Positions 16,510-23,602 of a DNA stretch of 24,944 bases are shown here, piece by piece; position 1 is the stretch's first letter, and every line of letters starts with the position of its first letter. This stretch comes from a bacterium. Lineage in GTDB: Bacteria; Ratteibacteria; UBA8468; B48-G9; JAFGKM01. Both the position numbers and the translations under genes were made by a program. The notes beneath the pieces are model-generated. The model did not search any database. It was not told the DNA's origin and saw nothing but the letters and a program-made list of their open reading frames with translations. Where the stretch lies: NCBI GenBank assembly GCA_029548585.1, contig JAKPNC010000188.1, positions 1 through 24,944 on the forward strand. Reading direction: 5' to 3'.

Positions 16510-17248
16510 TGTTGGCTCCCCCGTCTACGAAACTTCTTATAATGGGATTCTGGCTCTTCTTTTTAAGTTCTTCGAAAGTCCCTATATCTTCGATACGCCC
16601 TGCCTCGACCAGGGCGATCCTGTCGGAAATCCTCGAGGCAAGCCTTACATCATGGGTAACCGTTATGTCCGTGGTGCCCAGCCTTCTGTGTATATCCTTT
16701 ATCAGGTTTGTAATGCTTTCGGCCGTTATAGGGTCAAGGCCGGTAGTCGGCTCGTCGTAAAAAAGGACCTCCGGTTTCGAGATAAGGGCGCGGGCCACGG
16801 AAACTCTCTTTTTCATCCCGCCGCTCAGTTGTTCGGGCAGTAAGTCCTCCACGTTCTCCATCCCCACGCTTTTGAGGATGTCAACGGCCATGCCCTTAAT
16901 TTTGGCCTCGGTATAATCAGTGTGGTAGAGGTAATAAAAACCCACGTTTTCCCACACGGTAAGGGAATCCAGCAGGGCGGAATTCTGGAAAACCATGCCT
17001 ATACGGCTCCTTATTCCCATCATTTCCCTGTCGCTCATCCTGCCGGTATCTTTGCCGAAAAGCAGGATCTCACCCTCATCCACCCTGAGAAGCTTCAGGA
17101 TGGTCTTGAGAAGAACAGACTTCCCGCATCCTGAACTGCCGACTATAACAAGGGACTCCCCCCTGAACACATCGAGATCTATGCCGCGCAGTACCCGTGT
17201 GCCGTTAAACTCAACCTTAAGATTCCTCAGGCTTATTATATTTTCCAT
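16496..17248 (-). CDS. mlaF: ABC transporter ATPase, MlaF family
   Basis: A 250-residue ABC ATPase. Walker A is GSSGCGKS (about 37-44), the signature is LSGGMKKRVSVARAL, Walker B is VLFYDEPTTGLDP, and the switch histidine is in VTHDVRLA. The GMKKRV variant of the signature and the length are typical of MlaF/Ttg2A ATPases that energise MCE-dependent phospholipid transport. It lies between the MlaE permease gene (27 bases upstream) and the MCE gene (overlapping), the standard mlaE/F/D module. No separate MlaB (STAS) or MlaC gene is present nearby. Confidence 0.96.
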   Translation of the reverse strand: MENIISLRNLKVEFNGTRVLRGIDLDVFRGESLVIVGSSGCGKSVLLKTILKLLRVDEGEILLFGKDTGRMSDREMMGIRSRIGMVFQNSALLDSLTVWENVGFYYLYHTDYTEAKIKGMAVDILKSVGMENVEDLLPEQLSGGMKKRVSVARALISKPEVLFYDEPTTGLDPITAESITNLIKDIHRRLGTTDITVTHDVRLASRISDRIALVEAGRIEDIGTFEELKKKSQNPIIRSFVDGGANNEER

Positions 17249-17275
17249 GAAGCATGCTCTCTGCCTTACGCCCCG

Positions 17276-18049
17276 TCAGATAAAGTAAAAAATGCCCGTA
17301 AGTATGAGGTTGGCAAGGATAACAAGGAAGAATGAAATAACCACCGAATTAGTTGCGGCCTTGCCGACCCCCACTGCGCCTCCCTGCGTTTTCAGCCCTT
17401 CGTAGGAAGAAGCATTTATTATTACCACTGCAAAAACGACAGATTTTGCAAGCCCGACCAGCAGGTCCTTGAAAGTAATGAACCTGAAGGTCTGGTAAAA
17501 GAACATTCCAGACGGAATACCTACTACGAAAACGCCCACTATGAAACCCCCGAGAATGGAAAGAAAGAAGCTTATGATGAAAAGAGAGGGCAGTGAAATG
17601 ATGCCCGCGAGAACTCTTGGGGTCACCAGGTAGGATACGGGATCCACGGCAAGCATTCTCAGGGCGTCTACCTGTTCCGAAATGTTCATGCTCCCGATCT
17701 CAGCAGCGATCGAAGCCCCGACCCTTCCTGCAAGAACAAAGGCCACGAAGACGGGGCCAAGTTCCCGTATCATGGACATGGAGACTATCCCGCCGGCGTA
17801 TATTTCGGCCCCGAATTTCTTCAGGGTATACGCTGTCTCCATTACGAGTATCATTCCTATAAAAGCCGATATGATGCCCACCAGTGGAAAAGAGTCTATG
17901 CCAATGCTGTTTATATGCTTAAGCAGGTTGCCCCTTTTCCTTGACGCAACAACGTGCCGCAGGGAGTTGAAAGAGAGGAGTGAAAGGGATCCGAAATATG
18001 TTATGGAAGATATAATCCTGCCGCCCATCTTCTCGACAAAACTTTTCAT
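17276..18049 (-). CDS. mlaE: ABC transporter permease, MlaE family
   Basis: A 257-residue inner-membrane permease. It has an amphipathic N-terminal helix and about five hydrophobic segments, with the MlaE hallmark RELGPVFVAFVLAGRVGASI followed by EIGSMNISEQVDALRMLAVDP. The GAVGVGKAATNSVV segment near the C-terminus is also conserved in the family. Together with MlaF and the MCE protein it forms the core phospholipid transporter of the cell envelope. The ribosome-binding site GGAG lies 4-7 bases before the ATG. It begins 57 bases after dnaB, so it may be transcribed from the ribosomal-protein promoter by read-through or from its own weak promoter. Confidence 0.96.
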   Translation of the reverse strand: MKSFVEKMGGRIISSITYFGSLSLLSFNSLRHVVASRKRGNLLKHINSIGIDSFPLVGIISAFIGMILVMETAYTLKKFGAEIYAGGIVSMSMIRELGPVFVAFVLAGRVGASIAAEIGSMNISEQVDALRMLAVDPVSYLVTPRVLAGIISLPSLFIISFFLSILGGFIVGVFVVGIPSGMFFYQTFRFITFKDLLVGLAKSVVFAVVIINASSYEGLKTQGGAVGVGKAATNSVVISFFLVILANLILTGIFYFI

Positions 18050-18069
18050 TCTCCAATTCTCCCTGTTTT

Positions 18070-18101
18070 AAGACGCCCAAACGGCATGACCGAACCGTCT
18101 T
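18070..18101 (-). terminator. Small hairpin between dnaB and mlaE
   Basis: An AAGACG/CGTCTT inverted repeat (18070-18075 and 18096-18101) with an inner CGG/CCG pair. There is no U-tract on the minus strand, so it is at best a weak or Rho-assisted terminator or pause site just after the dnaB stop. Confidence 0.25.
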
Positions 18102-18106
18102 ATCCT

Positions 18107-19459
18107 CTATTCCCTGTGAGAGAGGTTCTCAAACCTCGTATACTCTTTCAGGAATGTCAACTCGATGGTGCCTGTAGGACCGTTCCTCTGCTTGGCAATG
18201 ATCACGTTGGCCACGTCACTGCTCTTATTTTCGTCCCTTCTGTAAAAATCCTCCCTGTACAGAAGAAGGACGAGGTCCGCATCCTGTTCGAGAGAACCGC
18301 TTTCCCTGAGATCCGAAAGGAAGGGCTCCTTGTTCTCCCTCTGTTCGGTTGCCCTGCTCAACTGGGATATGGCTACAACAGGCAGGTTCAATTCCTTGGC
18401 CAGGGCCTTGAGCGAAGCGGATATCTCGGTTATCTCCTGCTGCCTGTTTTCGGCCCTGCTCCTGCTTCTCATAAGCTGCAGGTAATCTATGACTATCATC
18501 TGTATATTCTCGCTTGCCTTAAGCCTTCTTGCCCTTGCCCGGACTTCGAAAACGTTTAGCTGGGGCGTGTCATCTATGAAAACGGGCATTTCCTCGAGCA
18601 GTCCCGCCGCCTGGAAAAGGTTCCCCATGTCATTGTCCGAAAGCATTCCCTGCCTGAGCTTCATCAGGTTTATCCTTGCCTCGCAGCAGAGCATTCTCTG
18701 GACAAGCTGTTCCTTGCTCATTTCCAGGCTGAATAAAAGCACGGGATACTTGTTGATGCCTGAATTCATATTGAGGGCTATGTTGCAGGCAAAGGAGGTT
18801 TTACCCATTGAAGGTCTTGAAGCGATGATTATGAAATCTGCGGGATGAAACCCGGTTGTTCTCTTGTCGAGATCCACGAAACCCGTCGAGATGCCTGTGA
18901 CAAAACCCCTCTTGTTATGTATTTCTTCTATCTTTTCGACATTCTCCTTCACCAGTTCGTTGAGCCCGTACGCGTTTTTCCCCGTCCTGTGCTGACTTAT
19001 CTCGAATATTGACGTTTCAGCCTTGTCTATGAAAGAATCTATTTCTTCAGGCTCTTCCGAAGCTTCCCTGATGATCTGGGTAGCATTCTCTATGATCGTT
19101 CTGAGGAGGTACTTGTCCCTGATGATCTTGAGGTACTCGTCTATATTTGCGGCGGTGGGGAGCATCTCGACAAGTTCCGAAAGATACTCTATGTCCCCTA
19201 CCCTTTCAAGCAGGTTTTTTTTCCTGAGATGGTTTGCAAGGGTTACGAGATCGCACTTTTCGTTCTTTTCGAAAAGCTCGCAAACAGAAAGGAAGATGGT
19301 CTTGTGGTTTTCGCTGTAGAAAAACTCTGGCCTGGCTGATTCAAAAGCCTGTATCTTGGCCTCTTCGCTTATGAGTATACAGCCGAGAACTGCTTTTTCT
19401 GCATCAAGGTTCTGCGGCGGGATTTTATTGTAAATATCGTCCTTTTTTTTTATGGGCAT
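18107..19459 (-). CDS. dnaB: Replicative DNA helicase DnaB
   Basis: A 450-residue protein of standard DnaB length. The N-terminal primase-interacting domain starts with IPPQNLDAEKAVLGCIL. The RecA-like C-terminal domain has Walker A SRPSMGKT (214-221), the LFSLEMSKEQLVQRML segment, Walker B IVIDYLQLM, and the later SQLSRATEQR and LRESGSLEQDADLV motifs. It unwinds DNA at the replication fork as a hexamer. It begins 1 base after the rplI stop and closes the conserved rpsF-ssb-rpsR-rplI-dnaB cluster. No intein or truncation is seen. Confidence 0.98.
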   Translation of the reverse strand: MPIKKKDDIYNKIPPQNLDAEKAVLGCILISEEAKIQAFESARPEFFYSENHKTIFLSVCELFEKNEKCDLVTLANHLRKKNLLERVGDIEYLSELVEMLPTAANIDEYLKIIRDKYLLRTIIENATQIIREASEEPEEIDSFIDKAETSIFEISQHRTGKNAYGLNELVKENVEKIEEIHNKRGFVTGISTGFVDLDKRTTGFHPADFIIIASRPSMGKTSFACNIALNMNSGINKYPVLLFSLEMSKEQLVQRMLCCEARINLMKLRQGMLSDNDMGNLFQAAGLLEEMPVFIDDTPQLNVFEVRARARRLKASENIQMIVIDYLQLMRSRSRAENRQQEITEISASLKALAKELNLPVVAISQLSRATEQRENKEPFLSDLRESGSLEQDADLVLLLYREDFYRRDENKSSDVANVIIAKQRNGPTGTIELTFLKEYTRFENLSHRE

Positions 19460-19460
19460 C

Positions 19461-19910
19461 TTATTTCTCTCTTACCACCCATATCTTGACATCCCCCGTG
19501 ACTCCTTCGCTGAATTTAACGGGGATCTTGTATATTCCAAGGCTCTTGCACGGGTGCTCAAGCAGGACCTGGTACTTGTTGAGCTCTATTCCTGTCTGCT
19601 GGTTGATCGCCTCCACGATATCTTCCGAAGTAACCGCACCGAAAAGCTTGTCGTCCTGCCCTGCCTTGGCATAAATCGTTATGGAGACATCCTTGAGCCT
19701 GTTCTTCATCTCCTTGGCATGAATGATCTTCTTGCTCTTCTTCATCTCTGCCAGTTCGGCTTCCTGCTGCAGTTTCTTTATGTTCGAATTCGTCGCTTCG
19801 GCCGCAAGGCCTCTCGGTATGAGGTAATTTCTGGCATAGCCTTCGTGCACATCCTTGACTTCGCCCCGTCCAGCCTTTCCTTCCAGGTCCTTCAGGAATA
19901 TGACCTTCAT
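19461..19910 (-). CDS. rplI: 50S ribosomal protein L9
   Basis: A 149-residue protein matching L9 from end to end. MKVIFLKDLEGKAGRGEVKDV at the N-terminus contains the GxxGxxxxVkdGYarNyLiP-type signature (VHEGYARNYLIPRG). A long connecting helix (NIKKLQQEAELAEMKKSKKI) leads to the C-terminal rRNA-binding domain (GKLFGAVTS-like, here DKLFGAVTSEDI). It binds domain V of 23S rRNA. It lies 15 bases after rpsR and directly before dnaB. Confidence 0.98.
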   Translation of the reverse strand: MKVIFLKDLEGKAGRGEVKDVHEGYARNYLIPRGLAAEATNSNIKKLQQEAELAEMKKSKKIIHAKEMKNRLKDVSITIYAKAGQDDKLFGAVTSEDIVEAINQQTGIELNKYQVLLEHPCKSLGIYKIPVKFSEGVTGDVKIWVVREK

Positions 19911-19925
19911 TTCTTAACACGCTCC

Positions 19926-20141
19926 TTATGTTTTTATATACGGCAGCATTGCCAGGAATCTTGCCCTCTTCAATGCCTTTGAAAGCATTCTCTGGTGCTT
20001 TGCGCAAGTGCCTGTGACCTTCGTTGAAAGTATTTTTCCCCGGCTGCTGGTAAAACGCCTTATTTTACCCATGTCCTTGTAATCTATCTCGTCTATTGCG
20101 GCCTTGCAGAACTGGCATACCTTAACTCTCTTCTTTACCAT
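19926..20141 (-). CDS. rpsR: 30S ribosomal protein S18
   Basis: A 71-residue S18. The core is DYKDMGKIRRFTSSRGKI followed by TGTCAKHQRMLSKALKRAR. Cysteines C9, C12 and C46 plus H49 form a CxxC...CxxH arrangement, the zinc-binding form of S18. S18 forms a heterodimer with S6 on the small subunit. Its start lies 20 bases inside the end of ssb, so translation is probably coupled. Confidence 0.97.
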   Translation of the reverse strand: MVKKRVKVCQFCKAAIDEIDYKDMGKIRRFTSSRGKILSTKVTGTCAKHQRMLSKALKRARFLAMLPYIKT

Positions 20142-20508
20142 CTTCTACTTCCTCCTTTTGAGGTATTACACTGTTGGGCTTGTCGAGAAACTGGAAATCC
20201 TCAACATGAACTTCTATGGTAGACCTTTTTTCGTTCTCCTGTGTTTCCCATCTCCTGAACTGCAGCCTTCCTTCCACGAATATCAGGCTTCCTTTCCTGA
20301 GATACTCCGCGCAGACTTCCGCCCTTTTGCCCCATATAACCAGGTTGACATAGCAAGTCTCTTCCTTTCTTCCTTCCTTGGTAACATAGTCATGGTTGAC
20401 TGCAAAACCAAGGGTTGAAACGGACTGTCCCGAAGGCGTGTATCTCAGTTCCGGATCCCTTGTAAGACGGCCTATAAGGAAAACCTTATTCAGATTTGGT
20501 CCCGCCAT
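20122..20508 (-). CDS. ssb: Single-stranded DNA-binding protein
   Basis: A 128-residue SSB with a complete OB fold (residues ~1-107): LNKVFLIGRLTRDPELRYTPSG, then FAVNHDY, then the ETCYVNLVIWGKRAEVCAEYL and GSLIFVEGRLQ stretches. It coats ssDNA as a tetramer during replication and repair. The tail is short and acidic (QKEEVEDGKEES) and does not end in the usual D-[DE]-x-P-F tip that recruits partner proteins. Because the tail overlaps rpsR by 20 bases, the end is constrained; the reading frame there looks sound. The start overlaps rpsF by 23 bases. Confidence 0.97.
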   Translation of the reverse strand: MAGPNLNKVFLIGRLTRDPELRYTPSGQSVSTLGFAVNHDYVTKEGRKEETCYVNLVIWGKRAEVCAEYLRKGSLIFVEGRLQFRRWETQENEKRSTIEVHVEDFQFLDKPNSVIPQKEEVEDGKEES

Positions 20509-20818
20509 TCTCTGTCTCCTCCTTTGGCAATCTCTTCCTCTGCATGATGAGGGACCTCAGGATGTTCTCCCTCCGGGCAAAGGAAGATTTTATCGCCTGG
20601 ATTTGTTCGGGAAGCGCGGTAAAGTAGAAAACGGAATAGATAGCCTCCGTATTCTTGTTAACGGGGTATGCCAGGTCTCTCTTTCCAAGGATCTCCCTGC
20701 CGGCATTTTTGCCGCCCGCCCCGGTTATGCACTGTTCTATAAAAGCAGCCTCTTTCTCAACGTCTTCGTCGGATAAGTCGGCTTTCAAAAGATAGCATCC
20801 TTCATATTTTCTTTCCAT
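20486..20818 (-). CDS. rpsF: 30S ribosomal protein S6
   Basis: A 110-residue S6 with the family pattern RKYEGCYLLKADLSDEDV at the start, LGKRDLAYPVNKNTEAIYSVF in the middle and ENILRSLIMQR near the end. The Ala-Tyr-Pro-Val/Ile and LR-x-L-x-x motifs are characteristic. GAGGAG lies about 6 bases before the ATG at 20818. It is the first gene of the cluster and is driven by the consensus promoter just upstream. It pairs with S18 in the 30S platform. Confidence 0.97.
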   Translation of the reverse strand: MERKYEGCYLLKADLSDEDVEKEAAFIEQCITGAGGKNAGREILGKRDLAYPVNKNTEAIYSVFYFTALPEQIQAIKSSFARRENILRSLIMQRKRLPKEETENGGTKSE

Positions 20819-20879
20819 TCTGTCTCCTCATTTTTTATTCTATTCCATTATTGGAGTCACCATCTCCTCACATGACTAT

Positions 20880-20907
20880 ATTATATATTTTTCCCTGGTA
20901 ATGTCAA
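20880..20907 (-). promoter_or_regulatory. Consensus sigma70-type promoter of the rpsF-dnaB operon
   Basis: On the minus strand: perfect TTGACA (20902-20907), 16-base spacer, perfect TATAAT (20880-20885). Transcription should start near 20873, giving a leader of about 55 nt. The leader has a small GGAG/CTCC hairpin at its 5' end and a second GAGGAG that is the rpsF ribosome-binding site. Confidence 0.85.
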
Positions 20908-21011
20908 ACCGGCCGAAAGGGAAATAAAAGAAAGTCGTGGCTTTTCAAAGAGGAAAAAAGAGAAAATCCGGCCGCACATGCACATTTTCGTCCTCCATGC
21001 CAGGACGGGCC

Positions 21012-21383
21012 TCAAAGCATGCCTTTTATAACCGGCAGGAGTCTGTCCATATCGTAAGGCTTTGTAACATAGTAATCCGCCCCGTAGTTATAACCACGGA
21101 CCTTGTCTTCCTCCCCGGCCATGCCCGTGACCATTATAACCGGGACCTTCCGGCTGAAAAAGCCTGCCTTTATCCTCTGGAGAACCTCCCACCCGTTCAT
21201 TTCCGGCATCCCTACATCGAGAATTACAAGGTCCGGCTTCTCCTTCCTGAACTTTTTCAAACCTTCTTCTCCGTCAGGGGCGCCGGAAACCTCGTACCCG
21301 TGGGACTTGAGAACCATGGCAAGTGCGGTAAACGCATCATGTTCGTCTTCGATAATGAGGATCTTCTTTTTTTGAATGTCCAT
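21012..21383 (-). CDS. Stand-alone response-regulator receiver domain
   Basis: A 123-residue single-domain CheY/Spo0F-like receiver with no output domain. The acidic pocket is E12-D13 (IIEDEHD), the phospho-acceptor is D56 (LVILDVGMPEMNG), with T86 (IMVTG) and K108 (YYVTKPYD), so all key residues are present. It would accept a phosphate from a histidine kinase elsewhere and act through protein contacts. GAGG lies about 13 bases before the ATG. It is downstream of the HAD/AIR-synthase fusion on the same strand, separated by 167 bases that contain a strong folded element; the 104 bases after its stop show no clear terminator. Confidence 0.93.
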   Translation of the reverse strand: MDIQKKKILIIEDEHDAFTALAMVLKSHGYEVSGAPDGEEGLKKFRKEKPDLVILDVGMPEMNGWEVLQRIKAGFFSRKVPVIMVTGMAGEEDKVRGYNYGADYYVTKPYDMDRLLPVIKGML

Positions 21384-21456
21384 ATTTTTATTTTACCTCA
21401 ACTTTTACAAACCGGTCACGTTTTCATGAAACCATTGGAGAACGCCATAAAAAGAG

Positions 21457-21539
21457 ATGCCCGGTGCCTTTTATCCCGGTCCTGCCTGATACGCAGCAGG
21501 ATCCTTCCACGACTGATGGCCAGGCCAGTCACCGGGCAT
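21457..21539 (-). terminator. Branched inverted-repeat element after the HAD/AIR-synthase gene (terminator or structured RNA)
   Basis: A perfect 10-base outer inverted repeat, ATGCCCGGTG at 21457-21466 and CACCGGGCAT at 21530-21539, encloses two further hairpins: TCCTG-CTG/CAG-CAGGA (21480-21501, one bulged C, 5-base loop) and GACTG/CAGTC (21511-21530). On the minus strand the outer stem begins 11 bases after the fusion-gene stop and is followed after three bases by a U-rich run (TCTCTTTTTATGG). It can serve as an intrinsic terminator, but a simple terminator does not need the inner branches. It does not match any tRNA, SRP RNA or riboswitch consensus I know. Confidence 0.5.
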
Positions 21540-21550
21540 GGGGAGAGACA

Positions 21551-23239
21551 TCACAACCTGGTTATCTCGTCCCTTTCGAAAACCGGGAACGGAACCTGCC
21601 TGCCCCTTTCTTCCAGTAAAACGCCCTGCCTGCCGGCAGCCACTCCAATGATGGCCGCCCTGAAACCTTTTTTCTTCAGAAACGACAAAAGGCCGGCGCC
21701 CTCTTTCGAGTCCACTATTCCCACCAGACACCCCGACGATATGATACCCAGGGGGTTAAGCCCGAAGATGGAACAAAGTTTTGAAAGGCCGGGATGGAAC
21801 ACGAGGGACTTTTTCTTTACCGATATGCCGATCCCGAATCTCTCGGAAATCTCGAGGAGCGCCGCAGATATGCCCCCTTCGGTGGGATCATGCATGGCCT
21901 TTACCCGGAAATTCTCCCAGATAAGCCTGGCGGCTCCGGACACATTTATGCCGGGATTCTCAAGGGCGTTCGACATGCGGGATATTTCGCCCGGGCTGAA
22001 ATATTCCGCAAGCCGGCCCCCCTTCTCCCTGGCGATTATGGAAACGGCCTCTATGCCTACCTGCCCGACAAGGAAGATACTGTCGCCTTCCCTGGCAGGA
22101 CTCCCCGATCCTTTCTTCTTTTTTCCCATGGTTCCGGAGAGGAAACCGCACGCTATATTATTCCTGGCCGACCCGGATATCTCCGTATGTCCACCGACCC
22201 AGTTTATCCCGTATTGCCTGCACCCTTTTCCCACCTGGGAGAAGATATCTTCCACCTCGGGAAAAGTTATACCCGGACGAAATATGAGACTGCAGAGAAA
22301 CCAGCGTGCTATTCCTCCCATCACAGAGATATCATTCATGTTGACGCTCAACAGGTAAGTTCCCATATCTTTTCCAACAAGGGTAACGGGATCACTCTTG
22401 GCAAGAAGAACCTTTCCGTCCGTTCTGAAAACGGCGCAGTCAACTCCTGTTTGTGGTCCCGATACAACAGATTTATCGTATTCCGTATATCTTTTTAACA
22501 GGTATCCGAGAAGAGGATTTGGCAGTTTTCCAGGCATGAGCGGTTTTATGCCGAACAGGTACCCCATGTCTTCTATCCTGTCAAAAACAAAGTCAGCTCC
22601 TTCCCTCTCGAAATCCTTCCTGCAGGCTGTCCCGGAAACGAGGCCGCAGGAGAGAGCGTTGAAATTCCTTGCGCTTCTTATATCCATCGGGTGGTCACCG
22701 GCAACGATAATCTCGTTCTCCTTCAGTTCAAGCAGGCTTGCAACCCTTGAAAGATGTTCCTTGTCAGGCTTGACCCTGGACACATCGTCCCGGGTAACGA
22801 TAACGTCATGGGGTATGGAACACTTTTCCACCACGCTCATGACAGCCTGCCTGCAATTGCGGGTAAATATGGCTATCTTTATACCCCTGTCCCCGAGATT
22901 TTCCATAAGCTTTATGCTTCCCGGAAGGGGGCATGCAAGACAGGCGCTCTTCATTTCCTCCTCAAGAAGGATCTTCTTTATCCCGGATATAAAACCCCGC
23001 ACAGACCTGTTGCCCGGGTTTTCCCTTGATATGGAGTCAAGAAGCTCCAGTATCGGCTTCTCCTTGTCCACCACCCGAAGCCCTGACTTCAGGGCGCTTT
23101 CGAGAAGGATTTCCTTTATACCCCTGAAATCTATGTGTATAGAAACGATAGTGCCGTCAAAATCGAAGACGACCCCCTTTACCTGCCCCAGGTTGCCTCT
23201 CCCTGCCTGCCTTTCGTTATTGCTCCGCTTATTTTTCAT
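21551..23239 (-). CDS. HAD-superfamily phosphatase fused to HypE/PurM-like AIR-synthase domain
   Basis: Two domains in one chain, 562 residues from the ATG at 23239. I prefer that start because GGAAAGAG lies 7 bases before it; the longer start at 23266 lacks a ribosome-binding site. Residues ~18-225 are a HAD phosphatase: VVFDFDGTIV (nucleophile and acid Asp), IFTRN (motif II), VKPDKEH (motif III Lys) and GDHPMDI (motif IV). From about residue 232 the chain is AIR-synthase-like: GKLPNPLL, GVDCAVF, SDPVTLVGKDMG, VNMNDISVMGG, and in the C-terminal half HDPTEGGISAALLEI. This is closest in style to HypE, but the HypE C-terminal PRIC cysteine is absent (it ends ERDEITRL), so it is not a hydrogenase-maturation HypE. 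ATP-dependent activation of an unknown substrate plus dephosphorylation is a reasonable inference. Confidence 0.85.
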   Translation of the reverse strand: MKNKRSNNERQAGRGNLGQVKGVVFDFDGTIVSIHIDFRGIKEILLESALKSGLRVVDKEKPILELLDSISRENPGNRSVRGFISGIKKILLEEEMKSACLACPLPGSIKLMENLGDRGIKIAIFTRNCRQAVMSVVEKCSIPHDVIVTRDDVSRVKPDKEHLSRVASLLELKENEIIVAGDHPMDIRSARNFNALSCGLVSGTACRKDFEREGADFVFDRIEDMGYLFGIKPLMPGKLPNPLLGYLLKRYTEYDKSVVSGPQTGVDCAVFRTDGKVLLAKSDPVTLVGKDMGTYLLSVNMNDISVMGGIARWFLCSLIFRPGITFPEVEDIFSQVGKGCRQYGINWVGGHTEISGSARNNIACGFLSGTMGKKKKGSGSPAREGDSIFLVGQVGIEAVSIIAREKGGRLAEYFSPGEISRMSNALENPGINVSGAARLIWENFRVKAMHDPTEGGISAALLEISERFGIGISVKKKSLVFHPGLSKLCSIFGLNPLGIISSGCLVGIVDSKEGAGLLSFLKKKGFRAAIIGVAAGRQGVLLEERGRQVPFPVFERDEITRL

Positions 23240-23602
23240 TTTATAACTCTTTCCGGAATGAGCCATGAAACCCGTGAATGGGGAGCCCCTCCGGGAAATA
23301 TCTTAATGTTGATTTCCAGGTACTCCATAATTATAACCCGGCTTCCGTGAAAGGGTGAAATATTTGACAAGAGGAAAGAAATGCGATAAAATGACGCAAG
23401 ATAACAGGGAGGAAAGAGAAGAAAACGCCCATAGCTGCAGAAACGGGTTGCGGAAATACTGCGAATATTATGATTGCCATATTGCCGGACATTAACCACG
23501 CCGCCATTCCCTTCTTTTTCATCCCTCGGCTCACAGGGCATTACCAGGTTCAGAAAAGAGTCGCCGGGATCAGGCTTGCTGCTTGTTGGGAGGGCAGGTT
23601 TA
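23240..23602. other. Intergenic region between divergent HAD/AIR-synthase and kinase genes
   Basis: About 360 bases without a convincing gene. It holds the plus-strand promoter at 23364-23392 and a ~200-nt leader to the kinase start. On the minus strand a TATAAT (23330-23335) has no good -35 but could serve the HAD/AIR-synthase gene. A short minus-strand frame (67 codons from GTG 23534, hydrophobic) overlaps the plus-strand promoter and lacks a spaced ribosome-binding site. Confidence 0.6.
23364..23392 (+). promoter_or_regulatory. Strong sigma70-type promoter upstream of the Ser/Thr kinase
   Basis: Perfect TTGACA (23364-23369), 17-base spacer, TAAAAT (23387-23392), in the same GATAAAATG context as the promoter at 3879-3907. 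Transcription would start near 23399, leaving a leader of about 200 nt before the kinase ATG at 23603. Confidence 0.65.

Noticed and set aside
20909..20974. Two CCGGCCG palindromes between the receiver gene and the rpsF promoter as a possible terminator.
   Set aside because: The 52-base gap between them and lack of a U-tract make a functional intrinsic terminator unlikely.
21457..21539. Resemblance of the folded element to SRP RNA (TGGAAGG, CCGGGAT segments on the minus strand).
   Set aside because: The GGAAGG segment does not sit at the tip of a helix and the symmetric-loop sequences of SRP helix 8 do not line up; the pairing is a three-branch structure instead.
20937..22358. A 473-codon plus-strand frame antisense to the receiver and HAD/AIR-synthase genes.
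   Set aside because: It is antisense to two genes with complete catalytic motifs and its translation shows no domain or membrane pattern.
23331..23534. Minus-strand 67-codon frame with a hydrophobic, signal-peptide-like N-terminus.
   Set aside because: No properly spaced ribosome-binding site, it overlaps the strong plus-strand promoter, and the C-terminal half has no protein-like pattern. Kept only as a note in the intergenic entry.
23530..23600. Possible c-di-GMP-I (GEMM) riboswitch in the kinase leader, because of CACAGGGCATTACC.
   Set aside because: The tetraloop/receptor and the conserved GGGACGCAAAGCC-type second half are absent.
23474..23602. A longer N-terminus for the Ser/Thr kinase starting at 23474.
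   Set aside because: The 43 extra residues are low-complexity and unlike kinases, and the start at 23603 has a good ribosome-binding site.
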